From positions 141,346,211 to 141,410,210 of the forward strand of contig CM043966.1 in assembly GCA_014529385.2 (NCBI GenBank): a DNA stretch of 64,000 bases, written 5' to 3'. Source of the DNA: Adiantum capillus-veneris (Eukaryota; Streptophyta; Polypodiopsida; Polypodiales; Pteridaceae). The position numbers were made by a program, and so were the translations under genes. The notes beneath the pieces were generated by a model that saw only the letters and a program-made list of their open reading frames with translations, searched no databases and was not told the origin of the DNA. Below, piece by piece: positions 31,908 through 43,289 of the stretch; within the stretch, counting starts at the first letter, position 1, and every line of letters begins with the position of its first letter.

Positions 31908-34274
31908 CTATGTACGTGTCACAGCACAACATCCACCCCCTCTAAACCTGCACATCCTCCGGCATGTGCCAACCTCATGGTAACTTGTGAAAGCAATTGT
32001 ATCCCCTGTCATCCCATGAGCTCCTCCAGGATCATATGGATAACTCAAAAACTTGTATTGTACTAAGCATTGAGATTCTCCGCATGTTTTAATTGCTCTC
32101 AGATCAGAAGGAATTGTTATATACATCTGTCTCCAAAACATCTGTAACAAATCTCCATTATGCGCAAAATCTGCATGACGTAAGGACATAAGTTCCTCAT
32201 CCTCCTCTTCAAAAAACACTTCCAGGCTTCCTGTAATATACTTGAAAGATTTTTGAAACTGCACTTCAACCTTCTGACCAACCTGTAAATCCATATGTAC
32301 CTCTTTCGCATAGAAGTCTGAATCTACATCTTCATTCTCAAAAGAATCCTCTAGATAGCCTTTCTCAACATCGAGAGAAACCTCAGAAATGTGCATGGTA
32401 AACCTCTCATCAATTCTCTCACCTTTTACCAAATACCTCTCCAGCTTTATAGCATAAAACTTTGCATACCTCTCAAATATGGTGTCTAATTCCCTTTCCA
32501 AATCATCCTGGAAGGTATGCTCCCGGTCACTTGTAACCGACTGCTCAAAAACCTCCTTGGAGTTAGTCTCTGACACAATATCTTCACCCCTTCTTCCTTT
32601 TTGACTCATCGCTAAATTCTCTTCAATTGAATCATGTCTCCACTCATCTAGGGAGAACCCTTCTTCATTACATGACTCTGGTGTGAGCATAGAGCTAGCA
32701 TCCTCTTCTTGCTTCAAGGAATCACCATGTATACCCTTCCTATCCATAGCAGATAGATGCTCACAAACCTGTTTGCAATTTATACCCTGTGACACAAGAC
32801 CTAAATCCCTTTTATGCCTCAGATATTGTTTGCATACCTGCAGGCAACCGACTTTCTTAGAACCCTGTATAGTAGGCACTTTATGGCAAGCATCTTTATT
32901 TGCATCTTCACACAGATAAGAAATATCACCCCAATCACAGACCATATCCGAAGAGGTTTCTTGTTCTTCTACTCTATCCTCTAATGTCACTTCAACCTGT
33001 ATAGCATAACCAAACACTTTTCTATCTTTGATTTGTGAATCTTGAAGATTCATAGCTTCATCTGCAGAACCCCAATCCTCATGCAGAGAATCTGCATCTA
33101 TCATTCCTTCCTCTACCATGGAATTGTGAAAGCTTGCTGCATCTAGCTCTAAATAAGGCACAATTTCATGAGTCATCTGCATCACATCTGCTACTCCATA
33201 TATACAAGACATACATATTACTCTGTCAATGCACTCCTCTTCTTCCACCTCGTCTAACTGAGGTACTTCACAATCCGCAATGCTACTAGCAGAGCTATAC
33301 TCACAAAGGAAGAGATTTTCAGTCATCCCCTCTAAATTAGCACTTTTGTAGCTAGGCATATCCATTTGGGTAGTACCACATGCATCAAACTCGCATAGGA
33401 AAGCATTGATAATGGCTTCTTCATCCTGGTATATGTCTTCAGTATAGGCATCCAGCTCTTCTAAACTTGGTAAAAGTTCCTAGATCTGCTCAAAAGTAGA
33501 TTGTAGCACATCACTAATATAGCCGTCTTCCACCTGTTTTCCCTTCACATCCTCTGTCAAAACCATAGCATCCTCATCCTTGTATATACACTCATGTGCA
33601 TCTTCAAACGAATCAAAAGGAGCGTCCAAATCATCTATCATAGCCGATGAGTTTGCATCATCCTCTAAGTCGCTTTGAGCCGTTTCAGGCGCTTGGATAG
33701 CATCATCAGAGTCATTATCTTCAGATACGAAGGTTACAAGACCCAAACGTGCATAAATAGCTTGCACTATGTCTGCTTCATCTGCATACAATAAATTTGC
33801 ATCTTGCAAAAGATATGCATCTATTACTGCTTCTAAATTGGCCTGTATGGATGTGTTGACACTTGCATGTCTTACAGGAGACACCAACTCTAGCTGGTCA
33901 CATCCACTTCCACTCTACTCCATCTCTTGGTCTTGATGTTCCAAGCATACCTGTGTTATAGCTGTAGAAAACTCACCCCAGTTGCTTGCATATACACTTG
34001 CATAGTCTTCAACTTGGTGCTTGAAATCATCACTCACAAGTTCAACAAATGCTGCAATCATCCGAGCTTCTGGAATTGCTTGAAGCCTCATCTCTGTCAC
34101 ATAGCACTCAAGATATCCTTCTGGATCATAGCCTTCGAATATATTAAGCTCATTATATACGGATTGCATACCGCTTTCAATCGCTTTTTGAATCCGGTCT
34201 TCTTCTTCAAGCCATTTGCATCTGTCTTCAAGCTCATTCATTTCAGCATATAGCTGCTCCACTTTGCTAACCAT
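31908..34274 (-). pseudogene. Element F main ORF: gag-like start and long acidic domain
   Basis: One frame of 789 codons from ATG 34274 to TAG 31908, with in-frame TAG codons at 33915 and 33480 only. Residues 1-120 resemble a gypsy gag N-terminus (coiled coil VEQLYAEMNELEDRCKWLEE, then FEGYDPEGYLECYVTEM, NWGEFSTAITQV) and match the layout of L gag at 40567-40900. The remaining 660 residues are strongly acidic, Glu/Asp-rich with scattered Cys, and end CRRMCRFRGGGCC. I do not recognise this part. Both internal stops fit CAG to TAG changes, so the frame was intact recently, or is read through. Confidence 0.65.
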
Positions 34275-34302
34275 CTTTCTGTACTCTCACCCCGGCTTGT
34301 TT

Positions 34303-34317
34303 GCGTCGGGTTCACCA
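34303..34317 (-). other. Primer binding site of element F
   Basis: TGGTGAACCCGACGC on the minus strand, six bases inside the LTR end (34324). TGG plus complementarity to a tRNA 3' end is expected; I cannot name the tRNA. L has TGCTGAACCTGATGC at the same place (40475-40489). Confidence 0.65.
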
Positions 34318-34523
34318 AAAATATGTCGAGAAATTTGCGGTCTTGCCAGGAAAGCACCGGGCTTATGGCTGTGAGAGTTTGTGAGAGAACTCAACAAAAC
34401 TATATGAAGGAGTTAAACCATAGATGCCATGAAGACTAGGGTTTGGAAAGAAGTGCAATCAAAGAAGACTCACTCTTTCTCTTTTGCACTCACACACACA
34501 AAGAAAAAACACAAAAGAGAATG

Positions 34524-34736
34524 TCAAAACAATACGAAGATGAAAACATCAAGGCTATGGTCATATCGTATCATGGGTAATATGAAAGGGTTAATGGATG
34601 AGTTAATGGCATTCAATCTTGGCTGACCAAATAGGCTACGAATTGTTCTTTGGAATTGTATTTTTGTGCTTACCATAATATATATATTTTGTCTAGTGAT
34701 TGGGATTAATTGTGTGTACAAAACCTCTTGGTTCAT
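34524..34736 (-). CDS. LTR small ORF 2 (70 aa) in F 5' LTR
   Basis: Intact copy of the frame at 27379-27591, with two residue changes (Asp to Val and Leu to Ile near the N-terminal half). Starts within the stop of ORF 1. Confidence 0.45.
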   Translation of the reverse strand: MNQEVLYTQLIPITRQNIYIMVSTKIQFQRTIRSLFGQPRLNAINSSINPFILPMIRYDHSLDVFIFVLF

Positions 34737-34951
34737 AGCAAGATAACTACGCTTACGTCAAAAGAAAAGTTATAGTCTATGAGAGGTAGTATAATGGGGT
34801 CCAGTGATAGAAGTATTTCATTGAGCCTTTCTGGGCCAAAGAGAAACACTATACTTTGTTGAAAGTGTATTTTACGGCTAATCCATACGTTAATTCTAAT
34901 AGATTGTACAAAGTGAAAGCGATAGAAATGATCATCATGTGGGTTATTCAT
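34733..34951 (-). CDS. LTR small ORF 1 (72 aa) in F 5' LTR
   Basis: Intact copy of the frame at 27164-27382, with changes Arg to Gln, Arg to Ser and Pro to Leu. In a transcript starting at the LTR's TATA box it would precede the main ORF. Confidence 0.45.
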   Translation of the reverse strand: MNNPHDDHFYRFHFVQSIRINVWISRKIHFQQSIVFLFGPERLNEILLSLDPIILPLIDYNFSFDVSVVILL

Positions 34952-35147
34952 CTAGGATAGTATGTGAGAAATGTAGATATGAGAGCAGTGAAGAGATGAG
35001 AATTTTCCCTCCCAAGCCCTATTCTTGCCCGTAGGCAATAAGGATATTGCGGGGAGAGATGTACCTGTAGCAAAGAGAACCTAAAATTTATAGAGAGGAT
35101 GAATTACTAAGAGTGAGAGAGATAGGTTTGGTTAAGGAGATGAGATT

Positions 35148-35149
<2 letters not shown>

Positions 35150-35225
<76 letters not shown>
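35150..35225. repeat. (AT)n microsatellite, about 38 units
   Basis: 76 bp of pure AT, in F's 5' LTR; the 3' LTR has only about 7 units at 30745-30758. Confidence 0.97.
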
Positions 35226-35229
<4 letters not shown>

Positions 35230-35693
35230 GATTAGAGATGAAAAAGAAAACAACAAGAAATCAAGAAAACATCAATGTAGAACACATCTTACTTGACAAA
35301 CCCTTTGGCACCATTATTGATGGAGAGAGAAGAAGAGTGGATAATTCCACTTTGATTGATACATCAAGTGCAAGACCTTCTTTGATTAGAGTTGATCTTC
35401 CAAGGTTAGCTTGTTGCAAGAATGGCTAGTCTTCTTCTAGGAGAAAGTGTAGGCTTAGGCTTATGTTAATGGCTAAGTACAATTTGGCATTACTACTCAC
35501 TCCCTCATGAATTCCTCTCATCAATGGCTTGAATGCTTGAGTTCTTTTCAAGGAAGAAGAGGTCCCCTTTTATAGGTGAAGGGAACCCTCAAGGGTTTAC
35601 ACAAGAAGAGAGGAGCCAATGTGAACAGGAATTGGAAAAGTTGGAAATGAGCTGTTCCTGCATGATGTGGGCAGACTGGGGTCCAGTATTGAG

Positions 35694-37018
35694 GAGTAGA
35701 GGAGCCTGGTGTGGTGAAGGTGGTGGGGTATCATTTTTTTCTTGGTCACCTTCTTGACCCTTCCTAGCTAGATGCTCTGGCATTTCTTTTAGCTTTTTCT
35801 TAATGTCATACCTCTTCCATTGTGAAGGGCTCTAAATTTTGTTGTTTGAGCACCTTTTTTGTTTCTTCATATGCTCGGATGTAGTGATCGAATTGATCCT
35901 CTAGAGGTCTCAAGGAGCTTCCTTTTGCTGGGGCTAATACCCAACACTCCTCAAAGTCTCCTTTGAGTGCTTGTTTTGCCTTGAACTACTCAATCAACCT
36001 CTCTATTTGAGCGCCTTTTTTTGGCTGTGTGTCTCTTTGGGCCTTGTTTCTTTGGTCATTGCTGTTTTACCCTTCTTCTTTGGGGGTTCCTCAGGCTCTT
36101 CCTTCGGTACTGTTTCTAGCTTCGTCCAAAGTTGTGTGGTGATTGGTGGGGCTACTGCAATTACTGGTTCATCTTTTGTATCTTGCTTTAACTTGAACCA
36201 CTCATTCTGTGTTGGTGGACCGGTCACTGTCCTCTTGCCTCGATAGCTTCATATGCAATCTTTGTTAGTGTCTCTCCACCTCCAATGTACTTGGGCTTTT
36301 CTATGCCCATGCTGACCACTTGCTCATGAAGATAATGGGCGTAATGCACTTATTTGGACACACTGCTTTTCATTGCCCAAGTTATTGTAGTAGCTATTGT
36401 ATGGGGAAGTTTTGTGTAATTTTGGGGCCACTTGCTGCAAACATGGAAGTATTGGTTGTAGAGCTTGCAGATCTTTGCAGCTCTTGGGTCCACTAGGTCT
36501 TCGAATGTCTGATTGGGCTTCTTTAGAGAGTAGACCTTTACTTTGTCTCTTCTTTCTCTAACGGAGCTACCCTTATTGTGGAGCCCCAATGAATTTACTA
36601 TGGTTTTAAGGGTAATCAAAGTCTTCGTCTTCTATCCGTCCAAAGCAATAATCACTACCTTGCCATCTTTCTAGATTCAGATGACTAGCTCGTAGACTCT
36701 CTGCATATCCACACAAGCTGGGGGTGCTGTGAAGAAGTTGTATAAATTTGCTCTTTCCAGATGGGTGAGTGTTTCTTCTTTATTTTCATATTCCAACATT
36801 TCTTGTGGATTCATTGGGATATCCGCTGTGTTTCCTTGCGGGTCTTTGAATGTACCTTGGTACACTGCCAATCCTTCCCTTTTTAATGTGGCCTCATCTA
36901 CCCAAGCCTTGGATGCTTTTAGTGTCTCTTCTGGCAGTGTATAATGCTCGCTGGCTACAATAATGTCCTTCAAGGACATCCTCTTCTTCTTTACTGGTGG
37001 TGATTTACTGGCTTCCAT
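35694..37018 (-). pseudogene. Unidentified transposon-type ORF ('P')
   Basis: The minus frame from ATG 37018 (MEASKSPPVKKKRMSLKD) runs with a few stops to about 36230: TFKDPQGNTADIPMNPQEM, NLYNFFTAPPACVD, TIVNSLGLHNKG, FEDLVDPRAAKICKLYNQYF, then YAHYLHEQVVSMGIEKPKYI. Beyond that it degrades into Lys/Pro-rich sequence. The order of blocks (LY-x-FF, a V/I-rich strand, an aromatic helix, a W/H-V-H-Y-x-H segment) reminds me of the core of element G's second ORF. I cannot assign a function. It is bounded by F on one side and by 5' sequence hosting the TTAA element on the other. Confidence 0.4.
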
Positions 37019-37062
37019 TGATCCTATGCATTAGGAAAATTTTGAACTCATTTTTGGGCCTT

Positions 37063-38409
37063 TTAACACTAGAATGGTAACCTAACAGGACATAAAAGTG
37101 TCCTTTCAGGGTTTTGGAAAAAAATTCCAAAACCAGAGTAGATCCACTCATTTTGAAAAATCCTTTCATGAGCTTATAGTTCAATAACTACTACATATGG
37201 GAAAAATGAGAAACTTGTAATTTTTCTCATCCCTTGGTCACTACAAGCCTCCAAAGTTGATGGACCAATGCATTTTTCCCAAAATAGCAATTTCTTACGG
37301 TTGATTGCATCTAAATAAGAGTGGAGATTTTTGTAGGACATGAGATAAAATGCCCCATTAACTTCATTGGGTTGGTGACCAAAACATATGGTTGCTTTGA
37401 CCTCACTAATTTTTTTTTGGGCAAAAAAAATAGGTACAGAAAAGTTACATTTTTGCCATTCTGCGGACCTATTATCAAAGTTTCTATAGTCACGCTCAAT
37501 ACAGATACTATATACATGTTTTCTTAGTTCCCTTTGGGCCTCTGGATTCAAAAGGAGCCATGGAGCATGTCAAAAGGATAATCGATCTCTTACAATTGGA
37601 ACCTTGGGGGCACTGATAAAGTGCTAAATACAGCAAACATGAAAAAACTGGGTTTAGCATTATGACCTCTAGAAACCCAAAGAAACTACTCAATATCTAG
37701 CCAAGTTTGTAGTCTATGATTAGATATGATTACTACCTACAAAATACACACAATTGGCCTAAGAAACTAGCCATATTGAGAAAGTTATACTTGGTACTCT
37801 AAAATGTATCGTATTCTTCAGCAATCAAAAAACTTAACCATCATCATATATTATGCTATATAGCATATTAGGTCCCCCAAAACTCAAGGAAGATTAGCTT
37901 TATGTTATACATTACACTTACACAATCAAAATTGAATTTGGATATCAAAAAAGCCACCAAAAAAATCATAAAAGTGCTAATTTTGGCCAAAAAATAGGAT
38001 TATGCAATTCTTGTAAATTGGTCATAACTTTCAATTTTAACACTTAGCTCTCCCTACAAGCATCAAAACATGTTGAGAACTATGAAGGCCTAACCTCTAG
38101 CCATCTAAACCTCACAAACATGAAGTTTAGAGTGGTATAGTTGCCAAAAATTGAAAAAAAGTCAAAAGCAGGACCCGTTTTTTCACACAATTTAGGTTCA
38201 AAAATGTTGTGCAAGAGTAAGGTTAATGGTGAGATCGATACTAAAAAAAAAATGCTAAGTTTTTTTCAGCTCATAAGGCAACTTTGTGGATATATAGCAC
38301 CTAGAAATTCATTTTCATACTCTTCAAATAATTCAAGAAAAATGGTCACTTAACAGGACACAAAAGTGTCCAAGGACATAAAAGTGTCATGTTACCATTC
38401 TAGTGTTAA
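37063..38409. mobile_element. TTAA-flanked DNA transposon, piggyBac-like ends, no transposase seen
   Basis: Perfect inverted ends: TTAACACTAGAATGGTAAC at 37063-37081 and its reverse complement at 38391-38409. TTAA on both sides is the piggyBac target site; the element proper is 37067-38405 (1339 bp). Subterminal imperfect palindromes (AGGACATAAAAGTGTCC at 37088-37104; several related ones at 38352-38390) strengthen the case for real transposon ends. The interior is AT-rich with only broken short ORFs (for example 37174-37551 minus) and no visible DDE domain, so it is non-autonomous. A CACTA origin is less likely because the 3-bp flanks differ (TAA/TTA). Confidence 0.65.
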
Positions 38410-40470
38410 GAGTGCGATATCATCAAAGTTGTACAAAAGAAAGCAACCCGGTAGACCCCTCTAAATATTTCTTAGAACCCCATGATATGACCTATCATTG
38501 GAAAGTTCTTGAAAAATGGATTATAAAGAGCCAAGTTCCAAAAAATTTGGATGACTTCTATGAAAGTTATGCCATTTTTTTTTCAATCAGCCAGGTTTTG
38601 TTACTGTTACGGTAATCTAAAATCACCTTTTTCTAGATCTACATGAAGGCAATGTCCGATACATGCATGCTATATATCAATAGATAGCATTTGAAGAGTA
38701 GATTCTAAATATCCAACCTCTGACAAGTTTGGATCTTATTTGCAAAAAATTTACCAATCCCCACTTTTTGACAGTTATGCCACATCAACAATTCTTACAA
38801 GGCCCATTTTTTAGTCCAAACTTTTCCTAATGGGGCACTCAAAGTGCAAAATTTAGTGTTTTCTTACAAAATCTTGCATTTTGTCAGTTTCTAGCTATCC
38901 AAATGACTTTAAAGGGTGCAATGCATGTGGTCACTATTGCATTTTGGGTGTAGATATATGTTGTGAGACATCTTATGCGTACAATGTCTAAGTGCTAAGA
39001 ATTGAGTGATATTTTATATGTGCATAGCTCTTATAATGTACATCATGGATATATGCTTGGATTTCAATTTGGATGTCATTTGGACAAGCTATGACCATTA
39101 GAACTCCTAACGGCTTTGAAGCTAGATTTTGGCTTAGTTTTGAGAAAATGAGGTACAAATGGGGTGACACTAGGTAGATGCTCTCATAATCATGTGGTAA
39201 AGCCTTAGACGCGCTCAAGTTAGCCTCCATGTTCATTTTCAGGCTAGTGAGACATCATACACTGTCGTGTTGTGGCACATACATAGTGTGAAATAAAAAT
39301 ATTCACCTCACTTTTGAAACTTCTCGATGCATGGAAAGAAAAACAATAATGTACATATTGTGATATATGCTACAACGACTACTGAGGTCGCTATCATGTT
39401 CATACCTATCCGCAAAATCATGGCCCTAGATGTCACCTTTGCATGCTTTCCCACTTGATAATATTGCTAATTTGGTTTGACAATGTACATATTCCAAGTG
39501 TTTCATGGTGGCACACTCATCTCGCCTATAAAGACTGATGCAGGCAAAAACTGTCAAAAATAGCAGCTAACAAGCACCGTTGCAGAATTGCATGGAAAGT
39601 GACCCAAAATGGTATATTGATAAAAAATGATACTTATGTATTCTTTTTATGATTATGCAAGTGATCCCACAAATTTAGGTATTTTTTTGACTCCATTTGG
39701 GATTTTTCGCATAAAAAATGGTATTTTTTGGGTTAAAAATGAGCTAAAAATGATCTAGTTTTGGTCCAAAGTGGAAAAATGGCCTAAACATTGACACATC
39801 CACTGAAAATGCCGTGGGTAAGAGAGAGAGGGATGATTTTTATAGAAAAAACCAGCAATTTTTCTCTACTGTTCAATTGCTTTCATGGTTGCTTAATCTA
39901 TGTGTAGGGCAGTCCCACCTCTTCGTAATCTTGTATCTGAGCTTGTGAGGGAGTGAATTAAGGTTTCCCCTTATCAAAATGGTGTGTGGGGCTCACTTTA
40001 GAAGCTCTTAAATCTCTGAAAATTTAGAAAATGGTCTCCATGAAGGTGGAAGCTCTAGTATTCCTTTCAATTGTTTGATGTTACGACTATGTAATTGGGG
40101 GCGAGGCTACATAATACCATGAAAGAGGTTTGGGTTTTGATTGAGATTTGTGCTTGTATGAGCATTGAGGTTTCATGGCTAAAACTTTAGTGTTTTTAAA
40201 TGGTTTTTTAAGTGAAATTGAATGTGATTTGGTGACCTCTCATCATAATCTCAACTACAAAAACAAGCAATGGCAATTTCCAAGCACGATTTTAGGAAAG
40301 AGGGTTTGTGACTTTTCTGTCACGAACGCTCTTAGATTTTCAATCACCCTTAGAAATAGGGTTGGTGATTCTCCACAAATGATTTTTCACAAAGTGTTTG
40401 TGACTCTCATCACAAACTCTCACAGCCAGAGGTTTTGCAACTTCCCAGCTAGAACGCACACATTCCGACA
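38410..40470 (+). mobile_element. Non-coding stretch, right part the 5' LTR of gypsy L
   Basis: The 3' boundary of the LTR is ATTCCGACA at 40470, judged from its match to the F LTR end (CACAAACTCTCACAGCC, then a short variable part, then GACA) and from the primer-like TGCTGAACCTGATGC at 40475. The LTR start could not be located; somewhere in 38.4-39.6 kb is possible. The left part continues the sequence interrupted by the TTAA element. No gene seen. Confidence 0.5.
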
Positions 40471-40561
40471 TTTCTGCTGAACCTGATGCGAAGTTGTTGG
40501 GGTGGGAGTTTGTGAATTGATCTAGACACTTTTTTAGGCATGGATGAAAAGCAATAGACAC

Positions 40562-41150
40562 ATGGGATGCACTTTGATCCTGCAGTCATGCAAATGTTTC
40601 AAGTATTTTCCATTTACATGCAACAACAACAAGCAGCGAAAAGAAGCCAGATTTCAACCACAAAAGCACTACAACCCATTGTGAAGAGAATTGACCAGTT
40701 TGATGGCAAGGACATCAAAAAGTATCTACAAGATTATATGAAGGAAATGGAGTTGACCGAGTGTGTGACAAAGACATGGTCCGAATTTTTGAGCTAGTTT
40801 GTGTCCTAGAGATCAGAGACCGTATTAGGGCAATTCAAAATGCTCATGGAAGAAATTGGGAGGAATTCAAGCTTGCTCTAAAAGAAGACTACTTTATGGA
40901 GGACTCTGAGAGGGTGACCAAAAGAACTTTCTTAGATTGGGTTGCAAAGCCTAAAGAAGGGATTACTGCTACAGAGCTTCTCAGAGAGTTTGAGTGACGC
41001 TATGCTCAACTATCAGAAATTGAACAAGCTTCCTTGGATAGGGAGAAGGTAGAACTTTTCCTACGAGCAACGAGAACCTCTCTTGGAGGGCAAAGATACA
41101 GAGCAAGGTTTGAAGACAAGGTGAAATGATGTACAAGATGCAGTCTCCAT
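40562..41150 (+). pseudogene. gag: Gypsy L gag, frameshifted
   Basis: Frame from ATG 40567 (MHFDPAVMQMFQVFSIYMQQQQ) with the gag pattern IDQFDGKDIKKYLQDYMKEMEL. It shifts at about 40770 and resumes as FELVCVLEIRDRIRAI, GRNWEEFKLALKEDYF, FLDWVAKPKEG to a stop at 40997, and further beyond it. Similar in order to the start of F's main ORF. A possible zinc knuckle is seen near 41396-41437 (CIWCDNPYHLRRDC-like) after a Ser/Gln-rich stretch; the segment 41150-42240 is open only in short pieces. Confidence 0.7.
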
Positions 41151-42239
41151 GTTGGCAAAAAGACAATGTAGAAGAGACAAGATGGTGGTGAACAATGGTA
41201 CTCTAGTTTCTGCTATTACTGAGAAGCAGCCAAAACTTGCTACTGTAGCTTCTAAGGATGATGGATCTGTGCTTGAAGAACTTGTGAAGGGCATACGCGA
41301 GCTAAAATTAAAGATAGCAAGGCTTGAAGAAAAGGGACAAACATCCGGACAATCATCAAGTCAAAGCCCTCAAAACAGAGAGGGGTTTGTAAATAGGTGC
41401 ATATGGTGTGACAACCCATACCATCTAAGAAGGGACTGAGAAAGCTGCATCAAATGCGTTGGGTAAAGATCTTGTCTTCTTTAAAGAAGGAAAGATACAT
41501 CTTAGTGAAACAGGGAAGCCCTTGGCGACCAACTTTGGCAAAGGAGGGATGAAAAAGCTAGTTGAGGACATGGCAACCAGTCATGCTATCTCAATGATTT
41601 AAAGCAGCAGCATTTGGCTTAAAGACTGTTCAAGTCATGCTCAAAGGATCATAATCTATTGAAGACGTGACTGAGGATGGTAAAGATGTCTGGTCGTGTG
41701 AACCTGTAGATGCCTTGTCAGTGCATGCCTACATTGCAAAGTGTCGAGGCAACATGGCACTTGTTGAAAAAAAATGCAGGAGATAAAATGGGGATGAAGG
41801 CCCCTCAAAGAGGGCCACTAGAGGTGGAGGAAGAAAGGATTTGGGTCCCTCTCAAGAGCCCATGGCAAGGGAACCTCCATCACAAGAAGTACCAATGAGA
41901 GATGATGCACCAAAGGACAAGCACGATAAAGAAAAGAGCAAGGGAAAAAGCCCATCATACAAGCTATTATCAGATATTGAAGTTTCCATAGATTTAAAGA
42001 AAGTTTTAGAAGGAAGGATCTTAAATAGCAAAGTAGAGTTTACATTGGAGAAGTCCTTGGCATTGCAAAGAGAGAGTTCCACGAGGAAATCATTGATATC
42101 ATAAGAAGAAAGTGACAAGCTTTAACGGAGTCTATCCAAATAGAGGCTGAAGAGAGTGCTTCAAAGACACATGTGATAAAACCACAACAAAGAGATGAAA
42201 TGAGAATGTTGTAAGCTGCTACCAGTCTTTGGACGGCAC

Positions 42240-42620
42240 AAATAGGCATGTTAAAGTTGAAGATGAAGATGGAGATGAAGCCACTCATAAGAGCCACTAT
42301 AAACCATTGGGCAAGGGCTACAACAGAAACCTTGTTTAAGGTGGGAGATCTTGAGGAGCCTTACATGGCCTTGATAGACCATGGTTCGGAGATTAATCTC
42401 ATGTCCAAGAGTCTCTATATGAAGGGAAAGTGGCCAATTGATGCTGACCATGGGTGGATGATTAGGGCTGCAACTCTACGGTGCTTGTCCAAATGTTAAT
42501 GTAACCATAGGAGATGTGAAAGGTGAGCAAACTTTCTTTGTTCAAGAGATGTCAAGCTATCCTCTAATCCTTGGACAACCATACATCACCGCATTATGAA
42601 TGGAGAAAAAAGTCTGCCTA
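42240..42620 (+). pseudogene. Gypsy L protease remnant
   Basis: Open 42248-42499: TLFKVGDLEEPYMALIDHGSEINLMSK is the aspartic protease start, with DHG instead of DSG/DTG. After a frameshift come VNVTIGDVKGEQTFFVQEM and YPLILGQPYI, the usual protease end. Inactive. Confidence 0.75.
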
Positions 42621-43289
42621 TGCTAGGGTCAAAATCAAAGATGGAAAACAAGCTATTCAATTCTTGACAGTTTGCATTGACCATGAGAGAAATTGTGACA
42701 GCCTAAGGGACCATTCTCTACCAAAACCAAGTAAAGAGGTTTGAGATCAAAGGGAGATGAGGGTTTTGGCCAAGTACCATTGTAAACCAGGAGTGCAGTG
42801 GTACAAGAAGAGAAAGGTTCTCGCCTAATCCAAAGGGATATGAAGCTTTTTCTACAGGTGCACTAGTAGCAAAGGATGGGTCAGTATCTTTTACAATGCT
42901 TGGAGATTCAAAGAAAGGACAAAAACAATATGTAAATAGTGTACAAAGAAAATACAAAACCATGATTTGCTAGATGAAGACGAGTATATTTCAGGTGTTT
43001 TTGAAGAGGTTTCTTTTGTAGATACTTTGGGTGATCTCAATGCTATAACAGGTTCTAGTTTTCAACAAGAAAATGAATTGGTAAAAGTAGCTTCTATGGA
43101 CATGTATAGGATTATTGAGTCTTTCAAAGATGAGGAGTGCTTCAATGTGCAAAAAGATCTAGAAGTGCGAGTGGAGACAAAGTACAAGACTATAACAAAG
43201 AAGATGAAACTAGTGGCATTGCCTTTCCCTACAAATTGCAAGGAAACAATGGATTAGGCTTCTTTGCAACCTAGTCTCCGAGATCCAAA

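Larger units (their letters stand above)
29919..35690 (-). mobile_element. Element F: non-autonomous LTR retroelement of the L lineage
   Basis: Two nearly identical LTRs (29919-31223, 34324-35690; about ten differences plus an AT-run length change) flank a 3.1-kb interior. Minus strand: primer site TGGTGAACCCGACGC six bases inside the 5' LTR, then one long frame (34274-31908) whose first 120 codons look like gag. No protease, RT, RNase H or integrase. The U5 end and primer site resemble those of gypsy L at 40400-40490. Left flank is I/E integrase, right flank is unrelated (35691 on); no target duplication is found, so at least one end was rearranged. Confidence 0.8.
34324..35690 (-). repeat. 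Element F 5' LTR
   Basis: Same ends as the 3' LTR. Contains both small ORFs intact (34951-34733 and 34736-34524, ATGA overlap) and an AT run of about 38 units (35150-35225). TATA box at about 35574 on the minus strand. Confidence 0.82.

Noticed and set aside
37067-38405. CACTA (En/Spm) transposon because the ends read CACTAGAA
   Set aside because: Flanking 3-bp sequences are TAA and TTA, not a direct repeat; TTAA at both ends fits piggyBac better. Kept as an alternative only.
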